The notes: generated by a model not told the origin, from the letters alone. A stretch of 33,581 nt of DNA from Elioraea sp. (GCF_022842375.1 NZ_JALHPR010000034.1:1-33581); one strand, 5' to 3'; shown: positions 1-7,619, counted from the stretch's first letter. A program made the numbers and translations.

Positions 1-180
1 GCGCGCCTCTCCGCCGCCGTCCTCGCCGCGGCGCGCGAGGACCAGCGCCTGCGCGAGGGGCTGGCGCGGGCGGGCTCGGACCTGCCGGTGACGACGCCGG
101 CCGAGGCGCGGGCGCATCTCGTTGCCGAAAGTGCCGTGTGGCAGCGCGTGATCAGGGATGCGGGGATCAAGGCCGACTGA
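1..180 (+). CDS. Bug/TctC-family solute-binding protein, C-terminal fragment
   Basis: This is the last 59 residues of a gene whose start lies outside the window, read in the frame starting at base 1 and ending in TGA at 178-180. The C-terminus, with a Trp followed by QRVIRDAGIKAD, is the usual ending of periplasmic receptors of the tripartite tricarboxylate transporter (TctC/Bug) family, where the last helix carries a W..VI...GIK motif. Such proteins bind small carboxylates in the periplasm. A second, complete member of the family starts 83 bases downstream on the same strand, so the two look like a tandem pair. The ligand cannot be told from this fragment. The family call rests only on the short C-terminal motif and on the neighbour. 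Confidence 0.7.
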   Translation, partial: ARLSAAVLAAAREDQRLREGLARAGSDLPVTTPAEARAHLVAESAVWQRVIRDAGIKAD

Positions 181-263
181 CCAGCACCTTCCCCGGGATG
201 GTCGGAACCGGCATGATCGCGGCAACAATTGAGTGGGGCCAAGGCCCCGGGAAGGAAACGACC

Positions 264-1232
264 ATGACCATCGCCCGCCGAAGCCTGCTCGGCGCTTCTG
301 CCGCCCTCCTCGCCGCAGGACCAGCCCGCGCGCAGGGCTGGTCGCCGACGCGGCCCGTCACCATCCTCGTGCCGTTCGTCGCCGGTGGCCCGTCCGACAT
401 CATCGCCCGGGTGATCGCGGCCAGGATGCAGCTTGGCCAGACCGTGGTGGCGGAGAACCGCCCGGGCGCGAACGGGGCGGTCGCCGGCCAGCTGCTCACC
501 CGCGCGCAGCCCGACGGCTACACCTTCCTCGTCGGCTCGATCGGGGTGTTCGCGATCAACAAGGCGCTGCGCGGAGCCGCGATCGGCTACGACCCGGAGG
601 CGTTCACGCCGATCACGCTGGCCGTCACCACGCCGAACGTGCTGACCGTCAACCCCTCGTCGCCGGCGAAGAACCTCGCCGAGTTCGTCGCCTGGCTGAA
701 GGCGAACCCGGGCAAGTTCGGCTACTCGACCTCGGGCGTCGGCGCGTCAGACCACCTGACGATGGAGCTGTTCAAGCAGCGCACCGGCACCGACATCGCG
801 CACATCCCCTACCAGGGCGGCGCGGCTGCCGCGACCGACCTGCTCGCCGGCAACGTGCACGCGACGTTCCAGAACATGCCGACGATCCATGCGCATGTGA
901 TGGCGGGGCGGATGCGCGCACTCGCCGTCACGGCACCCGAGCGTCACCCGCAGATGCCGGACGTGCCGACGATGGCGGAACAGGGCATGGCGGATTTCAA
1001 CGTCACCTCCTGGCAGGCGATGATGGGCCCGGCGAACCTTCCGGCCCCGATCCGTGACCGCGTGGCGGGGGAAGCGCGGAAGGCGCTGATGGATGCCGAG
1101 GCGAAGGACCGCCTGACGAAGATGGGCTTCGACGTGGTCGCCACGAGCCCCGAGGAGTTCCGCCGCTTCCAGGCCGAGGAGGTCGCGCGGTGGACCGCGG
1201 TGGTGAAGGCCGCGAAGATCGAGGCCACCTGA
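264..1232 (+). CDS. Bug/TctC-family tripartite tricarboxylate receptor
   Basis: The product is a 322-residue periplasmic solute receptor. I chose ATG 264 because it follows a GGAAGGAAA ribosome site and begins directly with a twin-arginine-like signal (IARRSLLGASAALL, cleavage near ARA-QG); the in-frame ATG at 138 lies inside the preceding gene. Family marks are the PTRPVTILVPF strand after the signal, the GGPSDIIAR turn, VVAENRPGANG and ADGYT-like QPDGYTFLVG segments, and the IPYQGGAAAATDLLAGNVH ligand-loop region. Bug proteins carry carboxylates, amides or nicotinate-like ligands to TctAB membrane partners; no tctA or tctB is present nearby, so this is an orphan receptor, as is common in bacteria with expanded Bug families. 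It follows another family member by 83 bases. The ligand is unknown. Confidence 0.9.
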   Translation: MTIARRSLLGASAALLAAGPARAQGWSPTRPVTILVPFVAGGPSDIIARVIAARMQLGQTVVAENRPGANGAVAGQLLTRAQPDGYTFLVGSIGVFAINKALRGAAIGYDPEAFTPITLAVTTPNVLTVNPSSPAKNLAEFVAWLKANPGKFGYSTSGVGASDHLTMELFKQRTGTDIAHIPYQGGAAAATDLLAGNVHATFQNMPTIHAHVMAGRMRALAVTAPERHPQMPDVPTMAEQGMADFNVTSWQAMMGPANLPAPIRDRVAGEARKALMDAEAKDRLTKMGFDVVATSPEEFRRFQAEEVARWTAVVKAAKIEAT

Positions 1233-1239
1233 CGCGAAG

Positions 1240-1262
1240 GCGGCGGGGGGCGCCCCCGCCGC
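1240..1262. terminator. GC-rich hairpin between convergent genes
   Basis: A perfect 10-bp stem (GCGGCGGGGG paired with CCCCCGCCGC) with a 3-base loop begins 7 bases after the stop of the Bug receptor and lies between two convergent genes. There is no T-tract on either side, so it is not a classical intrinsic terminator. It could act as a transcript 3'-end stabiliser or as a pause site for both genes. Confidence 0.5.
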
Positions 1263-1286
1263 AACCCGCTCGGGCCCGAGGAGCGC

Positions 1287-2312
1287 TCAGGCGTACGCCA
1301 CCCCCTGCGTGTTGACGAAGAGCGAATAGACGCTCTGGCTCGCCGTCATGAACAGGCGGTTCCGCCTGACGCCGCCGAAGCAGAGATTGCCGCAGCGTTC
1401 CGGTAGCGCGATGCGGCCGATCGGCTTGCCGGCCGGGTTGAACACCATCACGCCGTCGAGCTCCTTGTCTCCCATGCCCCAGCCGACCCAGAGATTGCCG
1501 TCGACATCGACCTTGAACCCGTCCGGCGTGCCCTGCCCGGCATCGATCAGCGTCGCTCCGCCGGTGAGCTTGCCGTCATCGGCGACGTCGAAGCTTCGGA
1601 TCACGCGCGGCAACACGCCGGCTTCCACGATGTAGAGCTTCTTCTCGTCGGGGCTGAACGCCAGCCCGTTGGGCCGGCGGACATCACCGGCAGCGACCGT
1701 GAGCCGCCCGTCGCGCGGGTCCAGGCGATAGACGTTGGTGGGCAGCTCCGGCTCTGCCTTGGTTCCCTCGTAGTAGCCGAGGATGCCGAAGGGCGGGTCG
1801 GTGAACCAGATCGTGCCGTCCGACTTCACGACGACGTCGTTCGGGCTGTTCAGCCGCTTGCCGTCATAGCGCGCGGCGAGGGTCGTGATGGTTCCGTCAT
1901 ATTCGGTTCGGGTGACGCTGCGGCTGTCATGCTCGCACGTGATCAGCCTGCCCTGGCGGTCGCGCGTGTTGCCGTTGCTGTTGTTCGATGGGCGGCGGAA
2001 CACGCTCATCCGCCCGCTCTCCTCGTCCCAGCGGAGCAGTCGGTTGTTCGGGATGTCCGACCACAGGAGCGCGCGCGCATCGCCCATGTAGACGGGTCCT
2101 TCGTTCCAGCGCATGCCCCCGCCATGCGCGATCCGCTCGACCGCGGCGAGTGCCAGGCGGTACTGGCCGAAAGATGGGTCGAGCACCTTCACGGCAGGGT
2201 CGGGATACCCGACGGCGGGAGTCCACTGCGCGAAGGCCTCCGACGAGAAGGCCGCCGGGGCGATGGAAAGCGTTGCGGCGGCGGCGATGGCCGCGCGGCG
2301 TGTGACTGGCAT
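1287..2312 (-). CDS. Exported SMP-30/gluconolactonase-like protein
   Basis: The product has 341 residues with an N-terminal twin-arginine-like signal (TRRAAIAAAATLS, cleavage near AFA-QW), so it is probably periplasmic. The rest is a six-bladed beta-propeller of the SMP-30/gluconolactonase/LRE family. The usual metal-site positions are visible: Glu71 in WNEGPV, Asn158 in NSPNDVVV, Asn215 in RPNGLAFSPDE and Asp264 in TPDGFKVDVDG. Members hydrolyse sugar lactones or related esters using one divalent cation. A GGAGAGGAAG ribosome site precedes ATG 2312. It is divergent from an SDR and an alpha/beta hydrolase across 127 bases; sugar or lactone oxidation followed by lactone opening would fit that grouping but is inference. 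The substrate is not determinable. Confidence 0.88.
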   Translation of the reverse strand: MPVTRRAAIAAAATLSIAPAAFSSEAFAQWTPAVGYPDPAVKVLDPSFGQYRLALAAVERIAHGGGMRWNEGPVYMGDARALLWSDIPNNRLLRWDEESGRMSVFRRPSNNSNGNTRDRQGRLITCEHDSRSVTRTEYDGTITTLAARYDGKRLNSPNDVVVKSDGTIWFTDPPFGILGYYEGTKAEPELPTNVYRLDPRDGRLTVAAGDVRRPNGLAFSPDEKKLYIVEAGVLPRVIRSFDVADDGKLTGGATLIDAGQGTPDGFKVDVDGNLWVGWGMGDKELDGVMVFNPAGKPIGRIALPERCGNLCFGGVRRNRLFMTASQSVYSLFVNTQGVAYA

Positions 2313-2439
2313 GGGGCTTCCTCTCCTTGGCGGCGCGGCTTGGCTGTCGCGCTCGCGGAACGATCCTACGCCTGCCCCCCTTGCCCGTCACGCCAGGATG
2401 GGGTGCCATCCCCCCACACAACCGGGAGAGCGGATCGGC

Positions 2440-3279
2440 ATGGACCTTCTTTTGCGCGGGCGTACCGCGCTGATCACCGGCGGCTCGAAGGGCATCGGCC
2501 GTGCCGCCGCCGAAAGCATGGCGGCCGAGGGGTGCGACGTGATCCTCGTCTCGCGCACCCAGGGCGCGCTCGAGGAGGCAGCGGGGGCGATCCGCTCGCG
2601 CTTCCAGGTGAACGTGCGCGTCCATGCCGCCGACATCGCGGTGCAGGGAACGGCGGAGGACATCGCCGCCCGCTTCCCCGAGATCGACATCCTGGTGAAC
2701 AACGCCGGCGCGATCCCCGGCGGGAGCCTGGCGCAGGTCGATGGCACCACTTGGCGGCAATCCTGGCAGCTCAAGGTGTTCGGCTACATCGACATGTGCC
2801 GGGCGTTCTATCCGCTGCTGAAAGCGAGAAGCCCCTATGCCGCCGGCAGCGGCGCGACAGCGCCGCGCGAGGCGGCGGCGGCACCCTTCGTGCCGTCCAT
2901 TGTCAACGTCGTTGGGAATGCCGCCGAGACGCTGGACCAGGCCTACATCTGCGGCGTGACGGGCAACGCCGCACTCTATGCCTTCACCCGCTCGCTCGGC
3001 GGCACGGCGCCGAACGATGGGCTTCGGGTCGTCGGGCTCTCGCCGGGGCCAGTCGCCACCGACCGTCTGATCGGGCTGATGAAGAAGAAATCGGCCGATC
3101 GGACCGGCGACGCCGACCGGTGGCAGGAGCTGTTCTCCCCCATGCCCTTCGGCCGCGCCGCGACGCCGGAGGAAATCGGCGACATGATCGCCTTCCTCGC
3201 AAGCCCCCGATCCGGTTTCACCAGCGGCACGATCGTCACGATCGATGGCGGCATGGCCGCCCGATCCCGCGCCTTCTGA
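2440..3279 (+). CDS. SDR-family protein with altered catalytic residues
   Basis: The product has 279 residues. The start at ATG 2440 follows GGGAGAG at a good distance; the upstream in-frame ATGs lie antisense to the SMP-30-like gene. The Rossmann fold is clear: cofactor motif TGGSKGIG at residues 13-20, Asp65 in AADIA, NNAG at 87-90, SPGPVATD after the fifth strand, and the C-terminal GGMAARS tail after TIVTIDGG. The active site is not canonical: aligning the GNAALYAFTRSL helix with the usual YxxSKAAL helix puts Gly172 at the Tyr position and Asn176 at the Lys position, and the usual Ser is Gly159. Residues 131-150 form an Ala/Gly-rich insertion. It is followed after 26 bases by a hydrolase gene, probably as one transcript. 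Cofactor binding is likely; normal SDR chemistry is doubtful. Confidence 0.85.
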   Translation: MDLLLRGRTALITGGSKGIGRAAAESMAAEGCDVILVSRTQGALEEAAGAIRSRFQVNVRVHAADIAVQGTAEDIAARFPEIDILVNNAGAIPGGSLAQVDGTTWRQSWQLKVFGYIDMCRAFYPLLKARSPYAAGSGATAPREAAAAPFVPSIVNVVGNAAETLDQAYICGVTGNAALYAFTRSLGGTAPNDGLRVVGLSPGPVATDRLIGLMKKKSADRTGDADRWQELFSPMPFGRAATPEEIGDMIAFLASPRSGFTSGTIVTIDGGMAARSRAF

Positions 3280-3305
3280 TCCCGCGCGTCCTGAAAGAGA
3301 GTTCC

Positions 3306-4193
3306 ATGACCGAAATCACCATCACGACGACCGATGGCGTCACGCTTGCCGTCGAGGACACCGGGGCGGGGGCGGCGATCGTCTTCGTGCACGAGTTCGC
3401 CGGCGACCTCCGCAGCTTCGAGCCGCAGGTGAGGTTCTTTTCCCGCCGCTATCGCTGCATCACCTACAACGCGCGCGGCTATCCGCCGTCGGCGGTGCCG
3501 CCGAGCCATGAGAGCTACAGCCAGGATCGCGCGCGCGACGACATCCGCGACGTGATGGATGGGCTCGGCGTTCAGGGGGCGCATGTCGTCGGCGTCTCGA
3601 TGGGCGGGTTCGCCACGCTGCATTTCGGCCTCGCCTACCCGCACCGGGCGAAGTCGCTCGTGATTGCGGGCGTGGGCTACGGCGCGCCGCCGGACAAGCG
3701 TGGCCAGTTCGCCGAGGAGTGCGAGGTGGCGGCGAAGCGGTTCGAGACGCTGCCGATCGCCGAGGCCGCCGGCAGCTACGGACGCGGCCCGACGCGGGTG
3801 CAGTACGAGAACAAGGACCCGCGCGGGTATGCCGAGTTCATGGCGCAGCTCGCCGAGCATGACGCGAAGGGAGCCGCCAACACGCTGCGCGGCGTGCAGA
3901 AGCGCCGCCCCTCGATCTTCGACCTCGCCGAGCCGATGCGCGCGATGGCCGTGCCCTCCCTCGTGATGACCGGCGACGAGGATGACCCCTGCCTGGAGGC
4001 GAGCGTGTTCATGAAGCGGCACATTGCCGCCTCGGGCCTCGTGGTGATGCCATGCACGGGTCATACGCTGAACCTCGAGGAGCCCGCGGCGTTCAACGCG
4101 CATCTCGCGGAGTTCTTCTCGGCGGTCGAACTCGGCCGCTGGCCGCGGCGCGATCCGCGCAGCACCACGGGCTCGATCCTGGGCACGCGCTGA
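3306..4193 (+). CDS. Alpha/beta-fold hydrolase
   Basis: The product is a 295-residue cytosolic hydrolase with no signal peptide. ATG 3306 follows GAAAGAGAG. The nucleophile elbow is GVSMGG with Ser98, the acid is probably Asp224 in MTGDEDDP, and the base His253 in CTGHTLNLEEP, giving a complete Ser-Asp-His triad in the expected order. The oxyanion-loop HG found in most members reads HE (residues 29-30, VFVHEFAG). The general type is that of 3-oxoadipate enol-lactonase, esterase and haloperoxidase-like proteins; the exact substrate is unknown. It is 26 bases behind the SDR gene and probably co-transcribed. The last codons (GSILGTR, stop) lie in a short tandem repeat that continues into the intergenic DNA, so the C-terminus may have been shaped by repeat slippage. 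Confidence 0.88.
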   Translation: MTEITITTTDGVTLAVEDTGAGAAIVFVHEFAGDLRSFEPQVRFFSRRYRCITYNARGYPPSAVPPSHESYSQDRARDDIRDVMDGLGVQGAHVVGVSMGGFATLHFGLAYPHRAKSLVIAGVGYGAPPDKRGQFAEECEVAAKRFETLPIAEAAGSYGRGPTRVQYENKDPRGYAEFMAQLAEHDAKGAANTLRGVQKRRPSIFDLAEPMRAMAVPSLVMTGDEDDPCLEASVFMKRHIAASGLVVMPCTGHTLNLEEPAAFNAHLAEFFSAVELGRWPRRDPRSTTGSILGTR

Positions 4194-4250
4194 TCCTGGC
4201 CACGCGCTGATCCTGGGTACGCGCTGATCCTGGCCACGCGCTGGTCAAGG
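4172..4250 (+). repeat. 17-bp tandem repeat straddling a stop codon
   Basis: Units of the form CGCTGATCCTGGCCACG lie at 4188-4204, 4205-4221 and 4222-4238, preceded by a degraded copy at 4172-4187 (CTCGATCCTGGGCACG) and followed by a partial copy from 4239. The stop codon TGA of the hydrolase (4191-4193) lies inside the first full unit. Because the unit is 17 bp, the extra copies are out of frame with each other. The array reads as recent replication slippage at the 3' end of the gene. Confidence 0.9.
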
Positions 4251-4299
4251 AATGGCTGTGCGGCGCGACACAGGGGTGTGTCGCGTCACACGGTCTTCG

Positions 4300-4327
4300 T
4301 TGACTCCGGCGCCGGCTGCGCCAACCT
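4300..4327 (+). promoter_or_regulatory. Predicted promoter, possibly giving a leaderless mRNA
   Basis: TTGACT (4300-4305) and CAACCT (4322-4327) are spaced by 16 bases. Transcription from this -10 box would begin about 7 bases further on, at or next to the ATG at 4335 of the protease gene. No purine-rich ribosome site is visible before that ATG. The -10 box resembles the CTACCT boxes seen at 16224 and 24450. Confidence 0.45.
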
Positions 4328-4334
4328 ATGACCC

Positions 4335-5837
4335 ATGCGCGTTCTCGCCGCCCTGCTGCTTGCCGCACCGCTGGTTGCCACCGGCGCGCCGCCTGCCTTC
4401 GCCCAAACGCCAGCAGCGTCAGCCGATGGCTCGCGCTTCCGCGTGCTGAACCGCACGGGCGAGGTCGCGATCGGCCTCTACGCGGCCGATCCGGGGCAGG
4501 AAGGGCGAAACCTGATCGCCGGGCAGACGATGCGGCCAGGACAAGCAGCGCAGATCACCCGCACGCGGCCGGGCTGCGTCGTCGATGTCAGGCTCGTCAC
4601 GGCCAGCGGCCAGGTGTTCGACCGGCGCGGCGTCGATGTGTGCGCCTCGGAGCAGGTTGTATTCGGCAGCGCCGCTGCCCAGGCCCAGAGTCAGGCCCAG
4701 AGTCAGGCCCAGGGGGCAGTTTCGTCGGAGACGGTCTCGCGGGCGCAACAGAGCCTCGCCCTGCTTGGCTACGACACGGGCGGGGCGGATGGCCAGCTCG
4801 GGCCCCGGACCCAGTCCGCGATCGCCGCCTTCCAGCGTGACCGGAGCCTGCCCGCGACCGGCCAGCTCGACGGCCAGACGCTCGCCGCGCTCGGCAATGC
4901 CGCGGGCGCGACCCGGGCCCAATCCCCTTCTGGCCAATCCCCTTCTGGCCAATCCCCTCCTGGCCGATCACCTGACGGCAAGCCGCCGCCGGCCGCGGGA
5001 CGTGCGCCGCAACCAGCCCCGCTCCCCCAGCAGGCGGCCCCCCAGCAGGCAGCACGCACCGGCAAGCCGCCGCCGGCCGTCGGACCCGATCGTCCGGAGC
5101 CGATCCCCGGCGGGCGCGTCGTTGCCCTGCCGAACCCAGGTGCGCCGCCCAACCCGGGCCAGCAGGGCCAGCAGCAGGGCCAGCCGCCACGTCAGCAGGG
5201 CGCGCTGCGCCGGGCGAGCACGGGCACGGGCTTCGTCGTCGCCGAGGGGCGGATCGTTACCAACCATCACGTGATCGACGGGTGCAGCGCGCTCAACGGC
5301 CTCATCGCCGGCGGCCGGCGCGTGCCGTTGCAGGTTCAGGCCTCGAACCGCGAGCGTGACCTCGCCCTGCTGACCGGCCCGCGCGACATCGGCCCCGTCC
5401 TCGCCTTCCGCGACGGCCCGCCGCGGCGCGGCGACGAGGTCGTCACCTACGGCTTCCCGCTCACCGGGATCCTCGGCTCCGGCCCGACGCTGACGACGGG
5501 CGAGGTCAGCGCGCTCACCGGCCTGCGCGATGATCCGAACACCATGATCATCTCCGCCCCGGTGCAGAGCGGCAACTCGGGCGGCCCGCTGCTCGACCGC
5601 TCGGGCAACGTGCTCGGCGTCATCGTCGCCAAGCTCAACGCGCTGAGGGTGGCGGAGCGGACGGGCGGGGATCTGCCGCAGAACGTGAACATCGCCATCC
5701 AGGGCCGCGTCGCCCAGGCCTTCCTCAGGGAGAACGGCGTGACGCCGCGCGCGGTCGCCTCCTCCGGCTATCGCCCTGCGGCCGAGGTGGGCGAGATCGC
5801 CCATCCCTCGACCCTGCTGATCGAGTGCATGAAGTAG
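4335..5837 (+). CDS. Exported trypsin-like serine protease with peptidoglycan-binding domain
   Basis: The product has 500 residues. Residues 1-24 are a Sec signal (cleavage near AFA-QT). Residues about 33-112 form a small beta-rich domain with two Cys. Residues about 133-187 match a PG_binding_1 domain (SRAQQSLALLGYDTGGADGQLGPRTQSAIAAFQ pattern, abbreviated here by its ends). Residues about 190-290 are a Pro/Gln/Gly-rich linker built partly from tandem repeats. Residues about 291-480 are a chymotrypsin-fold protease of the DegP/trypsin_2 type with His312 in TNHHVIDG, Asp342 in RERDLALL and Ser415 in SGNSGGPLL, so the triad is complete. There is no PDZ domain. The likely role is a periplasmic protease tethered to or sensing the cell wall. 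It converges on a cytochrome gene only 4 bases away. No ribosome site is evident, and the predicted promoter abuts the ATG. Confidence 0.9.
   Translation: MRVLAALLLAAPLVATGAPPAFAQTPAASADGSRFRVLNRTGEVAIGLYAADPGQEGRNLIAGQTMRPGQAAQITRTRPGCVVDVRLVTASGQVFDRRGVDVCASEQVVFGSAAAQAQSQAQSQAQGAVSSETVSRAQQSLALLGYDTGGADGQLGPRTQSAIAAFQRDRSLPATGQLDGQTLAALGNAAGATRAQSPSGQSPSGQSPPGRSPDGKPPPAAGRAPQPAPLPQQAAPQQAARTGKPPPAVGPDRPEPIPGGRVVALPNPGAPPNPGQQGQQQGQPPRQQGALRRASTGTGFVVAEGRIVTNHHVIDGCSALNGLIAGGRRVPLQVQASNRERDLALLTGPRDIGPVLAFRDGPPRRGDEVVTYGFPLTGILGSGPTLTTGEVSALTGLRDDPNTMIISAPVQSGNSGGPLLDRSGNVLGVIVAKLNALRVAERTGGDLPQNVNIAIQGRVAQAFLRENGVTPRAVASSGYRPAAEVGEIAHPSTLLIECMK
4677..4712 (+). repeat. 12-bp in-frame tandem repeat (AQSQ) in the protease gene
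   Basis: The unit GCCCAGAGTCAG is present in two full copies (4683-4694 and 4695-4706), flanked on both sides by the half unit GCCCAG. It encodes alternating AQSQ between the N-terminal domain and the peptidoglycan-binding domain. The unit length is a multiple of three, so copy-number change would alter linker length without shifting the frame. Confidence 0.9.
4920..4979 (+). repeat. 15-bp in-frame tandem repeat (QSPSG) in the protease linker
   Basis: Four units of CAATCCCCTTCTGGC occur at 4920-4934, 4935-4949, 4950-4964 and 4965-4979. The first two are identical and the last two progressively diverged, encoding QSPSG, QSPSG, QSPPG and RSPDG. They form the start of the disordered linker between the peptidoglycan-binding and protease domains. 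Further on, a 19-base segment encoding GKPPPA also occurs twice (about 4978 and 5071). Confidence 0.9.
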
Positions 5838-5841
5838 CGCC

Positions 5842-7593
5842 TCAGCGGCTGGCCCAGCCAGGCTCGCCCTCGCACGCCGCACGGCCGGGGCGATCAACCA
5901 TCCGGCGCGGATAGGTCTCCTCCGTCGCCACCTTCAGATAGGCGATGATCGCCCGCCGCTCCCCATCCGACAGCGCAGGCCCGATCACGCCTGGCCCGCG
6001 GGTGTCGCGGAACCAGTGGCCCTGGTTGGAGTTGCCCGGCATCGACGTGTCGAACAGCGTGCCGAACTCCAGCCTGTCGGACCGGTAGCCGACCTTCTCC
6101 GGGTCGAACTCGCGGTCGCCCACCACGAAGGTCGCGGGCCGGTCGGGCGAGAGCATGTCGTGCAGGCTGGGCACCGAGCCGTTGTGCAGGAACGGTGCCG
6201 TCGCCCAGATGCCGATCAGCGGCCGCGCCTTGTAGCCGCAGGGGGCGCGGACGAGGTTGTCGCGCCCGAACCCGTCAAGCGCCGCACGCTCCTCGGCCGA
6301 TGCCGGGGGGACCAGCTGGTCATAGGCGCGCTCCTTCACGCGCTCCGTCACCACGCGCAGCGCCTCCGCCCCGCCGATGCGCTCGCGGAAGCCGAGTGCG
6401 GAGGCATCGTAGGTGCGACCGGCGAAGCCGCGCGCGGCGTTCGGATCGGTGCCGATGCGCGCGAGGGGGATGACGGGGACGTGCCACTCGGGCGCGCCAC
6501 CTGTGCCACGGATCACCTGAATGCCATGGCAGGCGGCGCAGCGCGACGCGAAGGCAACCCGCCCCTGTTCCGCCAGCGCCGGGTCGACCGCGCCGAGGAT
6601 CTCGGCCGGCCAGGGCGGGGGGCGAAGCTTGTGCAGCGTCCTCTCGATCCGGTCGACGTCGCGGACGAGCACGGAGGTGTCCCACACCGTCGGTGGACCG
6701 ATCGGATGGCCGGCATCGTCGAGGAAGCGGGTGCGGGCGCGCACGCCGAGCGCCTCGCCGACATTGCGCACCATCGGCTGGCGGACGGAGGCGTTGTACT
6801 GCACCCAGTCGAACAGCCAGATGTCCCACACCGGCGGGAAGCTCACCGGCGCATCGCGCACCTGCTCGTTGTCCGGCCGGATCAGGTTCTCGCCGAGCAG
6901 CTGGTTGGCGATGCGCTGCAACGCATCGAGCCGCCCATGGCCTTCCGGCACCACGGTCAGCCTGTCCTCGAGCGGCTTGCGCACGAGGATGCGCTCGACC
7001 GCGTTGTCGAAGCTCTTCGCCAGCGCCTCGCGCCCGCCGGGCCACGCCTCGCGGCGCATCACCTCGTCGAGGAAGCGCTCGCGCTTCCAGCCGAGCTCCG
7101 CAGTCAGCACCATCGCTTCCGCCATGCGCCGCTGGAAGGCGACGGCATCGTGCATTGCCGACCCGCCCTCGATCAGGATGGCCTTGCCCTTGTGGTTGAT
7201 CTGCCCGGTATGGCAGGCGGCACAGGTGAAGCCGACCATCCGCACGCCCGAGGGCGGCCCGCCCGGGCCCTTGTGCGCGTGGACGGCGAAGCCCAGCGGG
7301 AAGTTGTCCGGGTTGCGCACGGGGTCAGGGGCGGGGGTGATGAACCGGTAGCGGCCGAGCACGGCCGGGTCCATCAGCCGCGTCTCCGAGGTCGGGCCGA
7401 CGCGAAGGCTCGCCAGCCACGAGGCCGGCATGATCTCGGTTCCCTGCGGCGTGAAGTGCAGGATGGCGCGCTCCTCCGGCGTCAGGCCCTGGTCGAGCAG
7501 CACGAGCTCCTCCGCGGGCTGCGGGTCGGGCCCCGGGCTCGCGCAGGCGGCCAGCACGGCGATGGCGAGAAGGGCAGCAACGGGGCGTGGCAT
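5842..7593 (-). CDS. Di-haem cytochrome c lipoprotein, RoxA/MauG-like
   Basis: The product has 583 residues. A lipobox (VLAAC, Cys17) follows a short hydrophobic signal, so it is probably a membrane-anchored periplasmic lipoprotein. Two c-type haem sites are visible: CAACH at 124-128 and CAACH at 352-356. The C-terminal part carries the FLHNGSVPSLHDML segment typical of di-haem oxygenases and peroxidases of the RoxA/RoxB (rubber oxygenase) and MauG/CcpA groups. The 228-residue spacing between the haems and the long intervening region resemble RoxA-like proteins more than short CcpA peroxidases. A GGGAGA ribosome site precedes ATG 7593. Its end is 4 bases from the convergent protease gene. Electron-transfer or haem-based oxidation in the periplasm is likely; the substrate is unknown. 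Confidence 0.82.
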   Translation of the reverse strand: MPRPVAALLAIAVLAACASPGPDPQPAEELVLLDQGLTPEERAILHFTPQGTEIMPASWLASLRVGPTSETRLMDPAVLGRYRFITPAPDPVRNPDNFPLGFAVHAHKGPGGPPSGVRMVGFTCAACHTGQINHKGKAILIEGGSAMHDAVAFQRRMAEAMVLTAELGWKRERFLDEVMRREAWPGGREALAKSFDNAVERILVRKPLEDRLTVVPEGHGRLDALQRIANQLLGENLIRPDNEQVRDAPVSFPPVWDIWLFDWVQYNASVRQPMVRNVGEALGVRARTRFLDDAGHPIGPPTVWDTSVLVRDVDRIERTLHKLRPPPWPAEILGAVDPALAEQGRVAFASRCAACHGIQVIRGTGGAPEWHVPVIPLARIGTDPNAARGFAGRTYDASALGFRERIGGAEALRVVTERVKERAYDQLVPPASAEERAALDGFGRDNLVRAPCGYKARPLIGIWATAPFLHNGSVPSLHDMLSPDRPATFVVGDREFDPEKVGYRSDRLEFGTLFDTSMPGNSNQGHWFRDTRGPGVIGPALSDGERRAIIAYLKVATEETYPRRMVDRPGRAACEGEPGWASR

Positions 7594-7619
7594 CGGCGGT
7601 CTCCCGGATGAGGCGGGGC

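Noticed and set aside
235-248. GGGGCC-AA-GGCCCC palindrome before the second Bug gene as a terminator
   Set aside because: The 2-base loop is too tight for a simple hairpin and there is no T-tract; it is within the normal range for such GC-rich DNA.
6016-7611. Open frame of 531 codons antisense to the di-haem cytochrome gene
   Set aside because: The cytochrome has a signal, lipobox and two haem sites; the antisense product is Arg/Ala/His-rich without motifs.
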